The notes beneath the pieces are model-generated. The model did not search any database and was not told the origin of the DNA. It saw only the letters and a program-made list of their open reading frames with translations. From Spirochaetales bacterium (GTDB taxonomy: Bacteria > Spirochaetota > Spirochaetia > JABEVK01), in assembly GCA_013044245.1 (NCBI GenBank), contig JABEVK010000139.1:1-32322 (forward strand): DNA of 32,322 nucleotides. Reading direction: 5' to 3'. Made by a program: the position numbers and the translations under genes. Numbering within the stretch: position 1 is the stretch's first letter; each line of letters starts with the position of its first letter. This document shows positions 15,307 through 22,990 of this stretch, piece by piece.

Positions 15307-16773
15307 CTAATTGGTCAACAAACGCCAAGCCGCTTCGAGCCGCGCTTTGACACGCGCCTCACCCACCGCCTTCATCGAGCCAAACATCGGGGGGCTAACT
15401 TTGCTCCCCGAAACCGCGACCCGAACGGGGTGCATAAAGTCGCCCAGCTTGAGACCTAGCTCTTCGGCCTTGGCACGGAATAACTCTTCGGTAGCCTCAC
15501 TGGTTCTTTCATCCGAACCCGAAACCAAGGGTATTACCGCCGCTAAAATTGAGGCGGCTGTTTCTGCCGTCCCTTTTTTAGGAATCAAATCGGCAACGGG
15601 GGCTGGCGTTGGTTCCGCAAAGACAAACCGAAGCATACCAGGGGCTTCGTTCAAGAAGGTGAGCCGCTCACGGACCAACGGGGCCATCAGTTCAGCCTGA
15701 CGTTTTTCAGCCTCGGTCGCTGGCGTCGAGGTGAGTCCCGCTTTAGATGCTTCCTCCAGCAACAAGGCCGCCAACTCAGGCTCAGAGAAGCCGCGCAGAT
15801 AAGTCGCATTGAAATGTTCTAGCTTTTTGTAGTCGAAAACCCCGGGGGATTTATTGAGTCGGTCCAAGGAAAAAAGTTTTTCTAACTCTGCAAGGGTAAA
15901 AAATTCGCGGTCTCCGCCAGCGCTCCACCCAAGCAAGGCCAAATAGTTGACCAAGGCGGCTGGTAGGTAGCCCGACTCTTTAAATTGGCGCACGCTTGTG
16001 GCCCCATGACGTTTTGAGAGTTTTTGCCCATCGGAACCCAAAATCAGCGGCAAATGAACATACTTAGGCCGTGGCCAACCCAGCGCATCAAACAACTGAA
16101 CGTGCAACGGGGCACTGGGAAGCCACTCCTGAGCCCGAAGAACGTGCGTTGTTTGCATAAGGTGATCATCGGTGACGTGGGCCAGGTGGTAGGTGGGGTA
16201 GCCATCAGATTTTAACAACACGGGGTCAATGGGCAAATCTGTTCCCGCTTTTTCAATTTTTCCTAAGATCTCATCCTCAAAAGCCACCGGTGCTTCCGTT
16301 TGAATAAAGCGGATAACGTAGGGATTCCCCTCCCTGGCCAACTTTTGCGCTTCGTCAGGCGAAAGAGAGCGGCAACGGCGATCATAGCCCGAGGGTAAAT
16401 GCTGTTGTTCCTGCCAAGTCCGCAGTTCTGTCAGACGCTCGGGAGTGCAAAAACAGCGATAAGCATGCCCTTCGGCGATCAGCCGCTCGGCCGTTTCGCG
16501 GTAGAGCTCCAGGCGTTGGCTTTGGATATACGGGCCAAAGGGGCCACCACGGTCTGGACCTTCATCCCAATCCAAGCCGGCCCAGCGAAGGGTGTCGTAT
16601 AAATCGTCGACCGCTTCGGGATTATAGCGCGTTTGGTCGGTATCTTCGATCCGCAAATAGAATTGCCCACCGTAAGCTCGGGCTAATAAATAGTTAAAAA
16701 GGGCGGTTCTTAAGCCGCCAATGTGCTGTAACCCAGTCGGCGAAGGCGCGTATCGGACACGGACATTGTTCAT
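15307..16773 (-). CDS. gltX: glutamyl-tRNA synthetase
   Basis: Charges tRNA-Glu with glutamate in the cytosol. It has 488 residues, normal for a bacterial GluRS. The class I signature is PSPTGLQHIGG (HIGH at 17-20), and the KMSKR loop is KLSKR at 251-255, followed by HGATSV. The segment CFCTPERL (108-115) is typical; a four-Cys zinc site is not evident. The start MNNVRVRYAPSPTG is the family norm, so ATG 16773 is secure, yet there is no Shine-Dalgarno sequence: six C residues precede the ATG. A near-consensus promoter ends 7 nt before the start codon, which suggests a leaderless transcript. The MFS gene ends 47 nt upstream on the same strand with no terminator visible, so read-through is also possible. 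Confidence 0.97.
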   Translation of the reverse strand: MNNVRVRYAPSPTGLQHIGGLRTALFNYLLARAYGGQFYLRIEDTDQTRYNPEAVDDLYDTLRWAGLDWDEGPDRGGPFGPYIQSQRLELYRETAERLIAEGHAYRCFCTPERLTELRTWQEQQHLPSGYDRRCRSLSPDEAQKLAREGNPYVIRFIQTEAPVAFEDEILGKIEKAGTDLPIDPVLLKSDGYPTYHLAHVTDDHLMQTTHVLRAQEWLPSAPLHVQLFDALGWPRPKYVHLPLILGSDGQKLSKRHGATSVRQFKESGYLPAALVNYLALLGWSAGGDREFFTLAELEKLFSLDRLNKSPGVFDYKKLEHFNATYLRGFSEPELAALLLEEASKAGLTSTPATEAEKRQAELMAPLVRERLTFLNEAPGMLRFVFAEPTPAPVADLIPKKGTAETAASILAAVIPLVSGSDERTSEATEELFRAKAEELGLKLGDFMHPVRVAVSGSKVSPPMFGSMKAVGEARVKARLEAAWRLLTN

Positions 16774-16780
16774 GGGGGGA

Positions 16781-16809
16781 ATTATACCGGCGAGTTCGCG
16801 TCATGACAA
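16781..16809 (-). promoter_or_regulatory. gltX promoter, implies leaderless mRNA
   Basis: On the minus strand TTGTCA (16809-16804) and a perfect TATAAT (16786-16781) are spaced by 17 bp. Only 7 nt (TCCCCCC) separate the -10 box from the gltX ATG, so transcription should begin at or within a base or two of the start codon. Confidence 0.8.
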
Positions 16810-16820
16810 TCGAAAAGGGT

Positions 16821-17945
16821 TTAGGGTTTGGCACGCCGATGCGCCAGCCCCAGGGCAATTGCCGCCACCGTGGCTAATACCAGCCATAGCCCGAACTCTG
16901 AAACGGGCAAGGTTTGAATACGAGAGGCATCAGCCCACACCCCCATCAACGGGGGCCACATCAGGGTACCTAGCGCGGCAAAAATCGACAGCAAACTGGC
17001 GACTTGCCCCGAGGAAGCCGGAAAGCGTTGAGACGCCAGCGCTACAAAGGTCGGGTAAATACCGGCTAAGGTAACACCTAGCAATAAGACTGCCACGAGT
17101 GCCATCCCCGGTCCTGGACTCAAGAGCCACAACAGCACAGCCGCCCCACTGGCTGCGACCGACAAGCCCAAAAACCGACCAAAACCCCAACGATCAGCCA
17201 AACCACCTACAAAAAATCGTCCTAACGAAAAGGTAAACCAAAAGAGGCTGGTTACCAGGTTGGGGTCAAGCCCCTTACCGGTGGCCACCCAATAAGAGGG
17301 GAACCAGGCACCAACGCCCCACTCCACCCCGCAGTAGACCGAAAGTGCCACAGCGATCAGCCATACCAACGGCTTGCGGTAGACGCCAAAACGAACGGCA
17401 ACGGGCGCTGAGGGAGTGGCGGGTATCGGCATCTTTTTGATCAAAAGCAATAACAGCAACGGAACTACGGCCAAAAGAGCAAACGCGACCCGCCAATGAT
17501 CCCCAGCAGCCCAGGCGGCCAAGGGACCGGTGACTGCGCCCGCCCCAAAAAAGAAGTGCAAAAGGTTCAGCGCTTTGCCTTTTCCGTGAGAAGAGGCATC
17601 CATGGTCGAGGTGCTTATTCCCACATCCCACAACGACATTCCGACGCCAATGGCCATATTCCCCACCAAAAGGACTTCAATCGATGGGGCCGCCGCCGAA
17701 AGCGCCATGCCGAGGGCAAAGACAAGGGAGCCAACACTAAGTACCCAGCGCACCCCTTGCCGATGAACAAGCCACCCAGCCAAAAGCAAAACGGCAATAC
17801 TTCCTACCGACTGAGCCGAAAACAGCAACCCTGCGGCGCCATAGCCCAAAGTTAAGTCGTGGCGGATAAAAGGAATGAGAGGACCAATCATCCCGCCTAT
17901 CACCCCTAAGAGAAAAAACCCCGCATACTGAAAAACTCGTAGCAC
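16821..17945 (-). CDS. MFS transporter
   Basis: Major facilitator superfamily membrane transporter of 374 residues with about 12 hydrophobic helices and no signal peptide. The first helices contain GGMIGPLIPFIRHDLTLGYG, and the loop between helices 2 and 3 reads GWLVHRQGVRWVLS, a variant of the MFS GXLaDrxGrkxxl motif. The equivalent loop in the second half is GGLADRWGFGRFLG, a better match. The substrate cannot be read; it resembles FucP-like or unclassified MFS carriers. It starts at GTG 17945 with AAGG 8 nt upstream, 4 nt after the alaA stop, so it belongs to the repeat-protein/ridA/alaA operon. An amino-acid or keto-acid related substrate is possible from context only. Confidence 0.85.
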   Translation of the reverse strand: MLRVFQYAGFFLLGVIGGMIGPLIPFIRHDLTLGYGAAGLLFSAQSVGSIAVLLLAGWLVHRQGVRWVLSVGSLVFALGMALSAAAPSIEVLLVGNMAIGVGMSLWDVGISTSTMDASSHGKGKALNLLHFFFGAGAVTGPLAAWAAGDHWRVAFALLAVVPLLLLLLIKKMPIPATPSAPVAVRFGVYRKPLVWLIAVALSVYCGVEWGVGAWFPSYWVATGKGLDPNLVTSLFWFTFSLGRFFVGGLADRWGFGRFLGLSVAASGAAVLLWLLSPGPGMALVAVLLLGVTLAGIYPTFVALASQRFPASSGQVASLLSIFAALGTLMWPPLMGVWADASRIQTLPVSEFGLWLVLATVAAIALGLAHRRAKP

Positions 17946-17949
17946 AGTT

Positions 17950-19164
17950 TTAGCCTTGCCGATAGTCGGACAAAAACTCCTCTAATCCGTCTAAGGCGGC
18001 CTTGAGGTCTTCTAAGTTGGGCAAAAAAACGATACGGAAGTGATCGGGTTGCGGCCAGTTGAACCCTTTGCCCTGAACCAAGAGAACACGCTTAGCCAAG
18101 AGAAAATCGTAGATGAACTTTTGATCATCATGAATGCCAAAGCGTTCATCCAGGTGAGGAAATAGGTACAAAGCCCCTTGTGGCTTAACGCACGACACTC
18201 CGGGAATCGCGTTGAGGCGCTTCCACGCGTACGTCCGTTGCTCATACAACCGGCCACCGGGCTTCGTTAAATCATAAATGCTTTGGTAACCGCCGAGAGA
18301 GGTTTGAATGGCGTACTGAGCCGGAACGTTTGAACACATCCGCATATTCGCCAACAAGTCGAGTCCCTCGCGATAACCGGCGGCCAGCTTTTTGGGGCCC
18401 GAGAGGTACATCCAACCCGAGCGAAACCCTGCGGCGCGATAGGCCTTCGAGAGGCCGTTAAACGTCACCACCAAAAGGTCGTCGGTGAGGCTGGCTGTCG
18501 CAGTATGAGTCACACCGTCATAAAGAATCTTGTCGTAAATCTCATCAGAAAAAACAATCAGGTTGTGCCGGCGGGCAACGTCGAGGATTTGTTCCAGAAC
18601 TTCGCGAGGATACACCGCCCCTGTCGGGTTGTTGGGGTTGATAATGACCACGCCACGAGTTCTCGAAGTAATTTTCGCTTCGAGATCCTTCACATCTGGC
18701 ATCCAATCCGAGGCTTCATCGCACAAATAATGCACAGGTTTTCCACCAGCCAAAGTCGCGGCGGCCGTCCACAGGGGGTAATCCGGCGAGGGGATTAAAA
18801 TCTCATCACCGGAGTCAAGAAGTCCCTGCATGGAAATTTGGATAAGCTCACTAACCCCGTTGCCGATCCAAATGTCGTCGATTTCGACACCCCTGACGCC
18901 TTTTTCTTGCGAATATTGCATCACAGCTTTGCGGGCAGCAAAGATCCCCTTAGAATCTGAGTACCCTTGCGAGTTATTGAGGTTGACAATCATGTCGCGC
19001 ACAACCTCTTCGGGGGCGTTAAAACCAAACGTCGCGGGATTGCCCGTATGGAGTTTTAAAATTCGGTAGCCTTCGGCTTCCATCTTCATGGCTTTGACCA
19101 AGGCGGCTCCACGGATGTCGTACAAAACGTTATCGAGCTTATGCGACTTGTGCACGGGAAGCAT
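17950..19164 (-). CDS. alaA: AlaA-type alanine aminotransferase
   Basis: PLP-dependent class I/II aminotransferase, 404 residues. It is very similar along its length to E. coli AlaA (glutamate-pyruvate transaminase), sharing blocks such as NVLYDIRG, GNGVSELI, PDYPLWTAA, INPNNPTGAVY and GALYLFP. The PLP lysine is Lys240 in NGLSKAYRAAGFR. It should make alanine from pyruvate and glutamate in the cytosol. ATG 19164 has AAGGAG 8 nt upstream; an in-frame TTG at 19170 is too close to that site. The start lies 2 nt after the ridA stop. Pairing with RidA makes metabolic sense, because RidA removes reactive enamine/imine products of PLP enzymes. Confidence 0.93.
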   Translation of the reverse strand: MLPVHKSHKLDNVLYDIRGAALVKAMKMEAEGYRILKLHTGNPATFGFNAPEEVVRDMIVNLNNSQGYSDSKGIFAARKAVMQYSQEKGVRGVEIDDIWIGNGVSELIQISMQGLLDSGDEILIPSPDYPLWTAAATLAGGKPVHYLCDEASDWMPDVKDLEAKITSRTRGVVIINPNNPTGAVYPREVLEQILDVARRHNLIVFSDEIYDKILYDGVTHTATASLTDDLLVVTFNGLSKAYRAAGFRSGWMYLSGPKKLAAGYREGLDLLANMRMCSNVPAQYAIQTSLGGYQSIYDLTKPGGRLYEQRTYAWKRLNAIPGVSCVKPQGALYLFPHLDERFGIHDDQKFIYDFLLAKRVLLVQGKGFNWPQPDHFRIVFLPNLEDLKAALDGLEEFLSDYRQG

Positions 19165-19166
19165 GG

Positions 19167-19544
19167 TCAAGACTCCTTAAAGAGGATGCAATCAATTTCG
19201 AGGCGAACATCCCGGGGAAGGCGCGAAACCTCAACTGTGGTACGCGCTGGCTTTTGGGTAAAGTACTCTTCGTAGATTTTATTAACTTCGGCAAAATCGT
19301 CCATCGACGAAAGGAACAACCCCACCCTCACCGCGTCGTCTAAGGTACAGCCGGCGGCCAAGGCTACTGCTTTAAGGTTCTCGAGAGCTTGACGGGCTTG
19401 TCCAGCCAAGCTATCGGGCGCTTTCATGGTTACTGGGTCTAGCGGCATTTGACCAGAACAAAACACAAAGCCTCCGGCAACGATGGCCTGAGAATAAGGC
19501 CCAATCGCCCGTGGGGCTTGCTCAGTATGGATGGATTTTTTCAT
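19167..19544 (-). CDS. ridA: RidA family enamine/imine deaminase
   Basis: 125-residue RidA/YjgF protein, which speeds hydrolysis of reactive 2-aminoacrylate-type enamines and imines to keto acids. The signature is complete: AIGPYSQA near the N-terminus, GQMPLDP (31-37), and the active-site Arg101 in PARTTVEV with Glu116 in RLEID. The length is exactly that of the family (a trimer of single-domain subunits). ATG 19544 overlaps the stop of the upstream repeat-protein gene by 4 nt (ATGA), and the alaA start follows after 2 nt, so all are translated as one operon. Its neighbour AlaA is a PLP enzyme, consistent with metabolite damage control. Confidence 0.95.
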   Translation of the reverse strand: MKKSIHTEQAPRAIGPYSQAIVAGGFVFCSGQMPLDPVTMKAPDSLAGQARQALENLKAVALAAGCTLDDAVRVGLFLSSMDDFAEVNKIYEEYFTQKPARTTVEVSRLPRDVRLEIDCILFKES

Positions 19545-20368
19545 TTTGTCTCTCCTGAGGGAAATTCAGCTAGCCAAGCTCTGGCATCTTGAATCATCTT
19601 GTTTAAAAAAAGGACAAGAACAACGCGTTCTTTGAGGTGTTCGACCGTCCGATGCCATTCGGCTTCGGTGAGGCGGTCTTTTAAATGGCTGGCCAAGGGG
19701 TCTAATACACGCGGAACCTCGTCATCACGCTGTCGGAGGTTATTCAGCAAATAGAGTGCTAAAAGTTGAAGTACGGGCTCGCGAGCGTCTTCGATAACAA
19801 TGTAAAGGGTCTCTTTGGCTTTGATCCAGTCTTTTTCGAGCAACAGAGCAAAGGCAAGGCACCAGCGCCACCATCCCGCATCACGAGCCTTGGGGTGAGT
19901 CTGAACGAGCGGGGTCAAAAACTCGAGAATCTCCTGGGATTTTCCACCTAAAATCGCCGGTAAGGCCAACAACAGGGCCAACGAAGGCAGAGCCTTGGGA
20001 TTTTTTGTCGCAAAAAGTCGGCGAAGGGATTCTATCTCTTGCGGCTTTTGACGAATCAAACAAGCGTTCGCGTAGAGTTTTGCCTGGTGAACGCTCAACA
20101 TTCCCCGGCGCTGGAGTTTGGCTTTCAGAAAACCAATCAGACCGTCCCAATCCTCACGCTCCAAAAGCTGAAAAAGCTTGCCATGGGTCACAAAGTAAAT
20201 ATCAATGCCGGCCATGACAGCCAAAAACAAGGCCGCCACAAACCAGTTTTGCGCCCAAAACTGTCCTAAGACTTTAAACCCCAAGAGGGGAAGGGGCATG
20301 AAAAACAACAAGAGAAATGACAACCCCAAGACAGCGTTGAACAAAATAAATAGGAATTTGAACCGCAT
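19541..20368 (-). CDS. membrane-anchored helical repeat (TPR-like) protein
   Basis: 275 residues. Two hydrophobic helices (about 6-32 and 43-60) are followed by an all-helical, Leu/Ala-rich cytoplasmic part that looks like degenerate TPR repeats (LYANACLIRQKP, WWRWCLAFALLLEKDWIKAKETL). I do not recognise a named family. The layout of a two-helix anchor plus a TPR domain is common for scaffold proteins of the inner membrane. ATG 20368 is preceded by a strong purine-rich AGGAGGGAGAGGGG region. It is the first gene of an operon with ridA, alaA and the MFS gene, and its promoter overlaps a divergent one for the HD-GYP gene. Function unknown. Confidence 0.8.
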   Translation of the reverse strand: MRFKFLFILFNAVLGLSFLLLFFMPLPLLGFKVLGQFWAQNWFVAALFLAVMAGIDIYFVTHGKLFQLLEREDWDGLIGFLKAKLQRRGMLSVHQAKLYANACLIRQKPQEIESLRRLFATKNPKALPSLALLLALPAILGGKSQEILEFLTPLVQTHPKARDAGWWRWCLAFALLLEKDWIKAKETLYIVIEDAREPVLQLLALYLLNNLRQRDDEVPRVLDPLASHLKDRLTEAEWHRTVEHLKERVVLVLFLNKMIQDARAWLAEFPSGETK

Positions 20369-20404
20369 GGCCCCTCTCCCTCCTAAACAAAGCCTTTTCT
20401 GGAC

Positions 20405-20433
20405 TTGCCTGATCGGGAATCAGTGTAGATAAT
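20405..20433 (+). promoter_or_regulatory. promoter of HD-GYP gene
   Basis: TTGCCT (20405-20410), a 17-bp spacer and GATAAT (20428-20433). It overlaps the minus-strand promoter almost completely, so polymerase cannot occupy both. The start would be near 20440, 22 nt before the ATG. Confidence 0.65.
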
Positions 20434-20450
20434 TGTCAGATGAGGGTCAA
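20422..20450 (-). promoter_or_regulatory. promoter of repeat-protein/ridA/alaA operon
   Basis: On the minus strand TTGACC (20450-20445) and TACACT (20427-20422) are spaced by 17 bp. The start would be near 20415, about 46 nt before the first gene. Its -10 box is directly adjacent to that of the divergent promoter. Confidence 0.7.
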
Positions 20451-20461
20451 CGGATAAGATC

Positions 20462-21616
20462 ATGAAAGAATTTTCAGTTACATCGCTTAGGCCTAACACC
20501 CTACTGGGGTCATCTTTGTATTTAGATGAGAGCTATATTCTGCTCACACCCGAGACCCCGGTTTCCGATACCCTTTTAAAGCGTCTCGCCACCTGGAAGA
20601 TTTCTTCAGTCTACCTTGAAGATTCGGCCCCTTCGCCAGACGGCCAACAAGCAGAGGTTTCGACGGAGGGAGCAATGGCTTCTGAAGACGAACCCGCCAA
20701 AGACGCCACACAAAAATTTTATACGAGCTTGCTAGAGTTCACCCACCGCCTCTACGACACCTTTATGAAACGCGCCATCATCCCCATTGAGCCCTTAACG
20801 GACCAGGTAAAGAACCTGATGGCGCAGTTCAAAGAGAATCGTCGTTATCTTTTACGGCTAGGCGAGCTCGACCGAAGTGGCTTTTCGTATAATGTCAGCC
20901 ACTCGGTTAATGTCGCCATTTTGTCTGTCGCCATAGGAGACGCCTTAAAACTGCCCTCTCACAAAATGATCGAACTCGGGATTGCGGGTCTTCTTCACGA
21001 AATTGGTATGCTCAAACTACCCGATACCTTTCAGAATGCCAATCGCTCGCTTACTGACCCCGAAAGACAGGCTCTAAAAGCTCACCCCATTTTGGGCTAC
21101 CGGATTTTAAAAGACCTGGGGTTTAGTCCCAACATCACCATGGCTGTTTTGGAACATCATGAAAAAGAAGATGGGACAGGCTATCCTCAAGGGTTGACCG
21201 GTGATAAAATTGCGATGACCGCCAAGATTTTATCCGTCGCTAGTGCCTACGATGCCCAAATCTCCTCCCGCCCTTACCGCAATGCCCGTACCGGTCACGC
21301 AAGTTTGCTCGACCTGTTGAAAGATATCCGCAAGACCTACGATGATCAGATCCTTAAACGTCTGGTCTTTGCTCTTAGCCTTTACCCCCTCGGCTCGATT
21401 GTCGTCTTAAAAAATGGTGCGCTAGGGCTCGTCTATGATACCGACCCCACTGACCCCAAACATCCCATGATCAAAATTCTCACTGATGAGCAGCGTTTCC
21501 CTGTTGACCCGTATGCGGTCCATCTGGCAGACCGCCCAGAATGGGATATTTTAAAGGTACTTGATGCTGATGAAGTTCGCCGACTTCGCGCCGATAAGAT
21601 AATACCAGCAACTTAA
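20462..21616 (+). CDS. HD-GYP domain protein with HE in place of HD
   Basis: 384 residues. It has an N-terminal domain (about 1-130, with an acidic low-complexity patch at 57-80) followed by an HD-GYP domain, the class that hydrolyses cyclic di-GMP. Metal and signature residues visible: His147 (SHSVNVA), His179, His208 (KAHP), His232-His233, and GYP at 240-242 in HHEKEDGTGYP, plus Asp264 (SAYDA). The central HDIGK motif reads HEIGM: Asp180 is Glu and the following Lys is Met. Glu could still bind metal, so activity is uncertain. There are no transmembrane segments. The ATG has only a weak GGA 8 nt upstream. It is first of three plus-strand genes. Role inferred: c-di-GMP turnover or sensing. 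Confidence 0.85.
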   Translation: MKEFSVTSLRPNTLLGSSLYLDESYILLTPETPVSDTLLKRLATWKISSVYLEDSAPSPDGQQAEVSTEGAMASEDEPAKDATQKFYTSLLEFTHRLYDTFMKRAIIPIEPLTDQVKNLMAQFKENRRYLLRLGELDRSGFSYNVSHSVNVAILSVAIGDALKLPSHKMIELGIAGLLHEIGMLKLPDTFQNANRSLTDPERQALKAHPILGYRILKDLGFSPNITMAVLEHHEKEDGTGYPQGLTGDKIAMTAKILSVASAYDAQISSRPYRNARTGHASLLDLLKDIRKTYDDQILKRLVFALSLYPLGSIVVLKNGALGLVYDTDPTDPKHPMIKILTDEQRFPVDPYAVHLADRPEWDILKVLDADEVRRLRADKIIPAT

Positions 21617-21654
21617 AAAATACCGGCAATTTGCCTTGGTATGACGAGGGAACT

Positions 21655-22734
21655 TTGAAACCACACGCCAGTCTTGACCACCTCGCCTCGGCGCGCGAAC
21701 AGCTAGAAAATCTTCTCCGCCGGGTTGTAAAAGCGCCAAATCCGTATCTACGATCTCAAGCTCTGATAGAAATTTCTCGTACGCTAGTTCATCCACGCGA
21801 TCTGTTAGCAGTCGGCGTACTTTCTGACCATGATCCGCTACTTCAACAAGCGATCATCGTTGCCGACGCCTGGGAGGCTGTCACCAACGGTATGCCCGAG
21901 GCCGCGTTACTCGAGGAACTTGATCGCATCCCTCCTGATTCTCCCCTCCGGCCCTGGCGCGAAGCCGTTCTTGCTATCTACTTTTTTTACGAAGATTTAG
22001 AAGAAGCCAGTCGTCACCATTTGTCGTTGATTCCTTCGGATACACCACTTTTTCACCTAAAAACCGCTCTTGAGACGCTTTGGTCAGGCAGAGACGGCTC
22101 GGGTTCCTTAAAAGCTTTGACTCAAAAAGTGCTCAAAGTAGATTCCCGTGCGCAAGAGGCATGGCAAATGCTCATTGACGCTTGGGACACGGGTTTAGAG
22201 GACGCTTTTTTGTCCGCCTGGGATCGCTTAGCAAATTTGCTTCAAGGAAACGAAACTCTCGAAGCGCTAACCGTAGGGTTGTGGGGGGAACTAGCCTGGC
22301 AAGATTTTGACGACAGAACATTTTTAGAGCTCACTGGCCGTCATTTTGGTGAACCCACCGCCTACCGTTTAGCCGCGCTCGGCAGTTTTGCCTGGGACCC
22401 TGAGGGGGCGCTCCTTTGGTGGGGACAATTTTTAATCACCTCTGTCCGCGAAAAAGTCTTACCGGATACCGCCCTTACGGTTGCCCTACAGATATTTCAA
22501 GACTGGATCGAAGCTGTTGCCGATTTTCAGGCTGAACAGGGCCGCATTGAGGGTTGGGAAAAAGACTGGCGCTACTTAGCACAGGCGTGGAACTCAGAAA
22601 CTCAGCACGCACCCTGGCCGGAAGTGTGGACACAAGCGCTTCGGCCTGAAAAACCAGCTCCTCGTCCTAAGCCCAGGGTAAATGCCGATCAGTTAGAACT
22701 ATTTTCGTTGCTGGAGCCGGAGGGAACCTCTTGA
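21655..22734 (+). CDS. helical repeat protein, unknown function
   Basis: 359 residues with no signal peptide or membrane helix. It is Leu-, Ala- and Trp-rich and strongly helical, with repeated segments such as AWQMLIDAWDTGLEDAFLSAWDRLA that suggest TPR- or HEAT-like solenoid folding. The C-terminus (from about 320) is Pro/Lys-rich and ends with a short acidic/hydrophobic tail. I do not recognise a family. I chose TTG 21655 because GAGGG lies 4 nt upstream; an in-frame TTG at 21631 has no ribosome site. It follows the HD-GYP gene by 38 nt and its stop overlaps the next start by 1 nt, so it sits in one operon with both. A scaffold or adaptor role is only a guess. Confidence 0.7.
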   Translation: MKPHASLDHLASAREQLENLLRRVVKAPNPYLRSQALIEISRTLVHPRDLLAVGVLSDHDPLLQQAIIVADAWEAVTNGMPEAALLEELDRIPPDSPLRPWREAVLAIYFFYEDLEEASRHHLSLIPSDTPLFHLKTALETLWSGRDGSGSLKALTQKVLKVDSRAQEAWQMLIDAWDTGLEDAFLSAWDRLANLLQGNETLEALTVGLWGELAWQDFDDRTFLELTGRHFGEPTAYRLAALGSFAWDPEGALLWWGQFLITSVREKVLPDTALTVALQIFQDWIEAVADFQAEQGRIEGWEKDWRYLAQAWNSETQHAPWPEVWTQALRPEKPAPRPKPRVNADQLELFSLLEPEGTS

Positions 22735-22916
22735 TGACAAAATACCGAAAAATCGTCGACGAAATTTTACAAGGAACGGCGACTGACCCAGTCAGGCGGC
22801 AACTCTTAGGCCCTAGACCGCAGAACCCCCATACCGAGATTGCCGCACAGCTCCCCCGCAGAAAACGCTTTGTCGGACCAGCTCCGTGGTATGACGTTCT
22901 GAAACAGCGGCCATAA
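22734..22916 (+). CDS. small basic protein, 60 residues
   Basis: Short protein coupled to the previous gene by a TGATG overlap, with GGAGG about 10 nt upstream of its ATG. It begins TKYRKIVDEILQG, a likely amphipathic helix, and continues into a Pro/Arg-rich part (RRQLLGPRPQNP, LPRRKRFVGPAPWYDVL). There is no membrane segment and no known motif. The coupling, the codon pattern and the terminator just behind it argue that it is a real gene, but it has no assignable function. Confidence 0.6.
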   Translation: MTKYRKIVDEILQGTATDPVRRQLLGPRPQNPHTEIAAQLPRRKRFVGPAPWYDVLKQRP

Positions 22917-22927
22917 ACGAAAGAACG

Positions 22928-22960
22928 AAAAAAAAGGACCCCGAAGGGCCCTTTTTTTTT
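22928..22960. terminator. bidirectional terminator between convergent operons
   Basis: A hairpin with CCC/GGG core around a CGAA loop and outer GG/CC pairs lies between an A8 run and a T9 run (stem about 22936-22952). It should stop both the HD-GYP operon (plus) and yajC-secD-secF (minus). Confidence 0.85.
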
Positions 22961-22990
22961 GCTAATCAAGCTTTTCGATAAAACCTTAGG

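Noticed and set aside
15300-15309. Second copy of the AAAGCCGACT end of the post-rpsD repeat
   Set aside because: The shared stretch is only about 10 bases, with no inverted partner, and overlaps the gltX 3' end; treated as chance.
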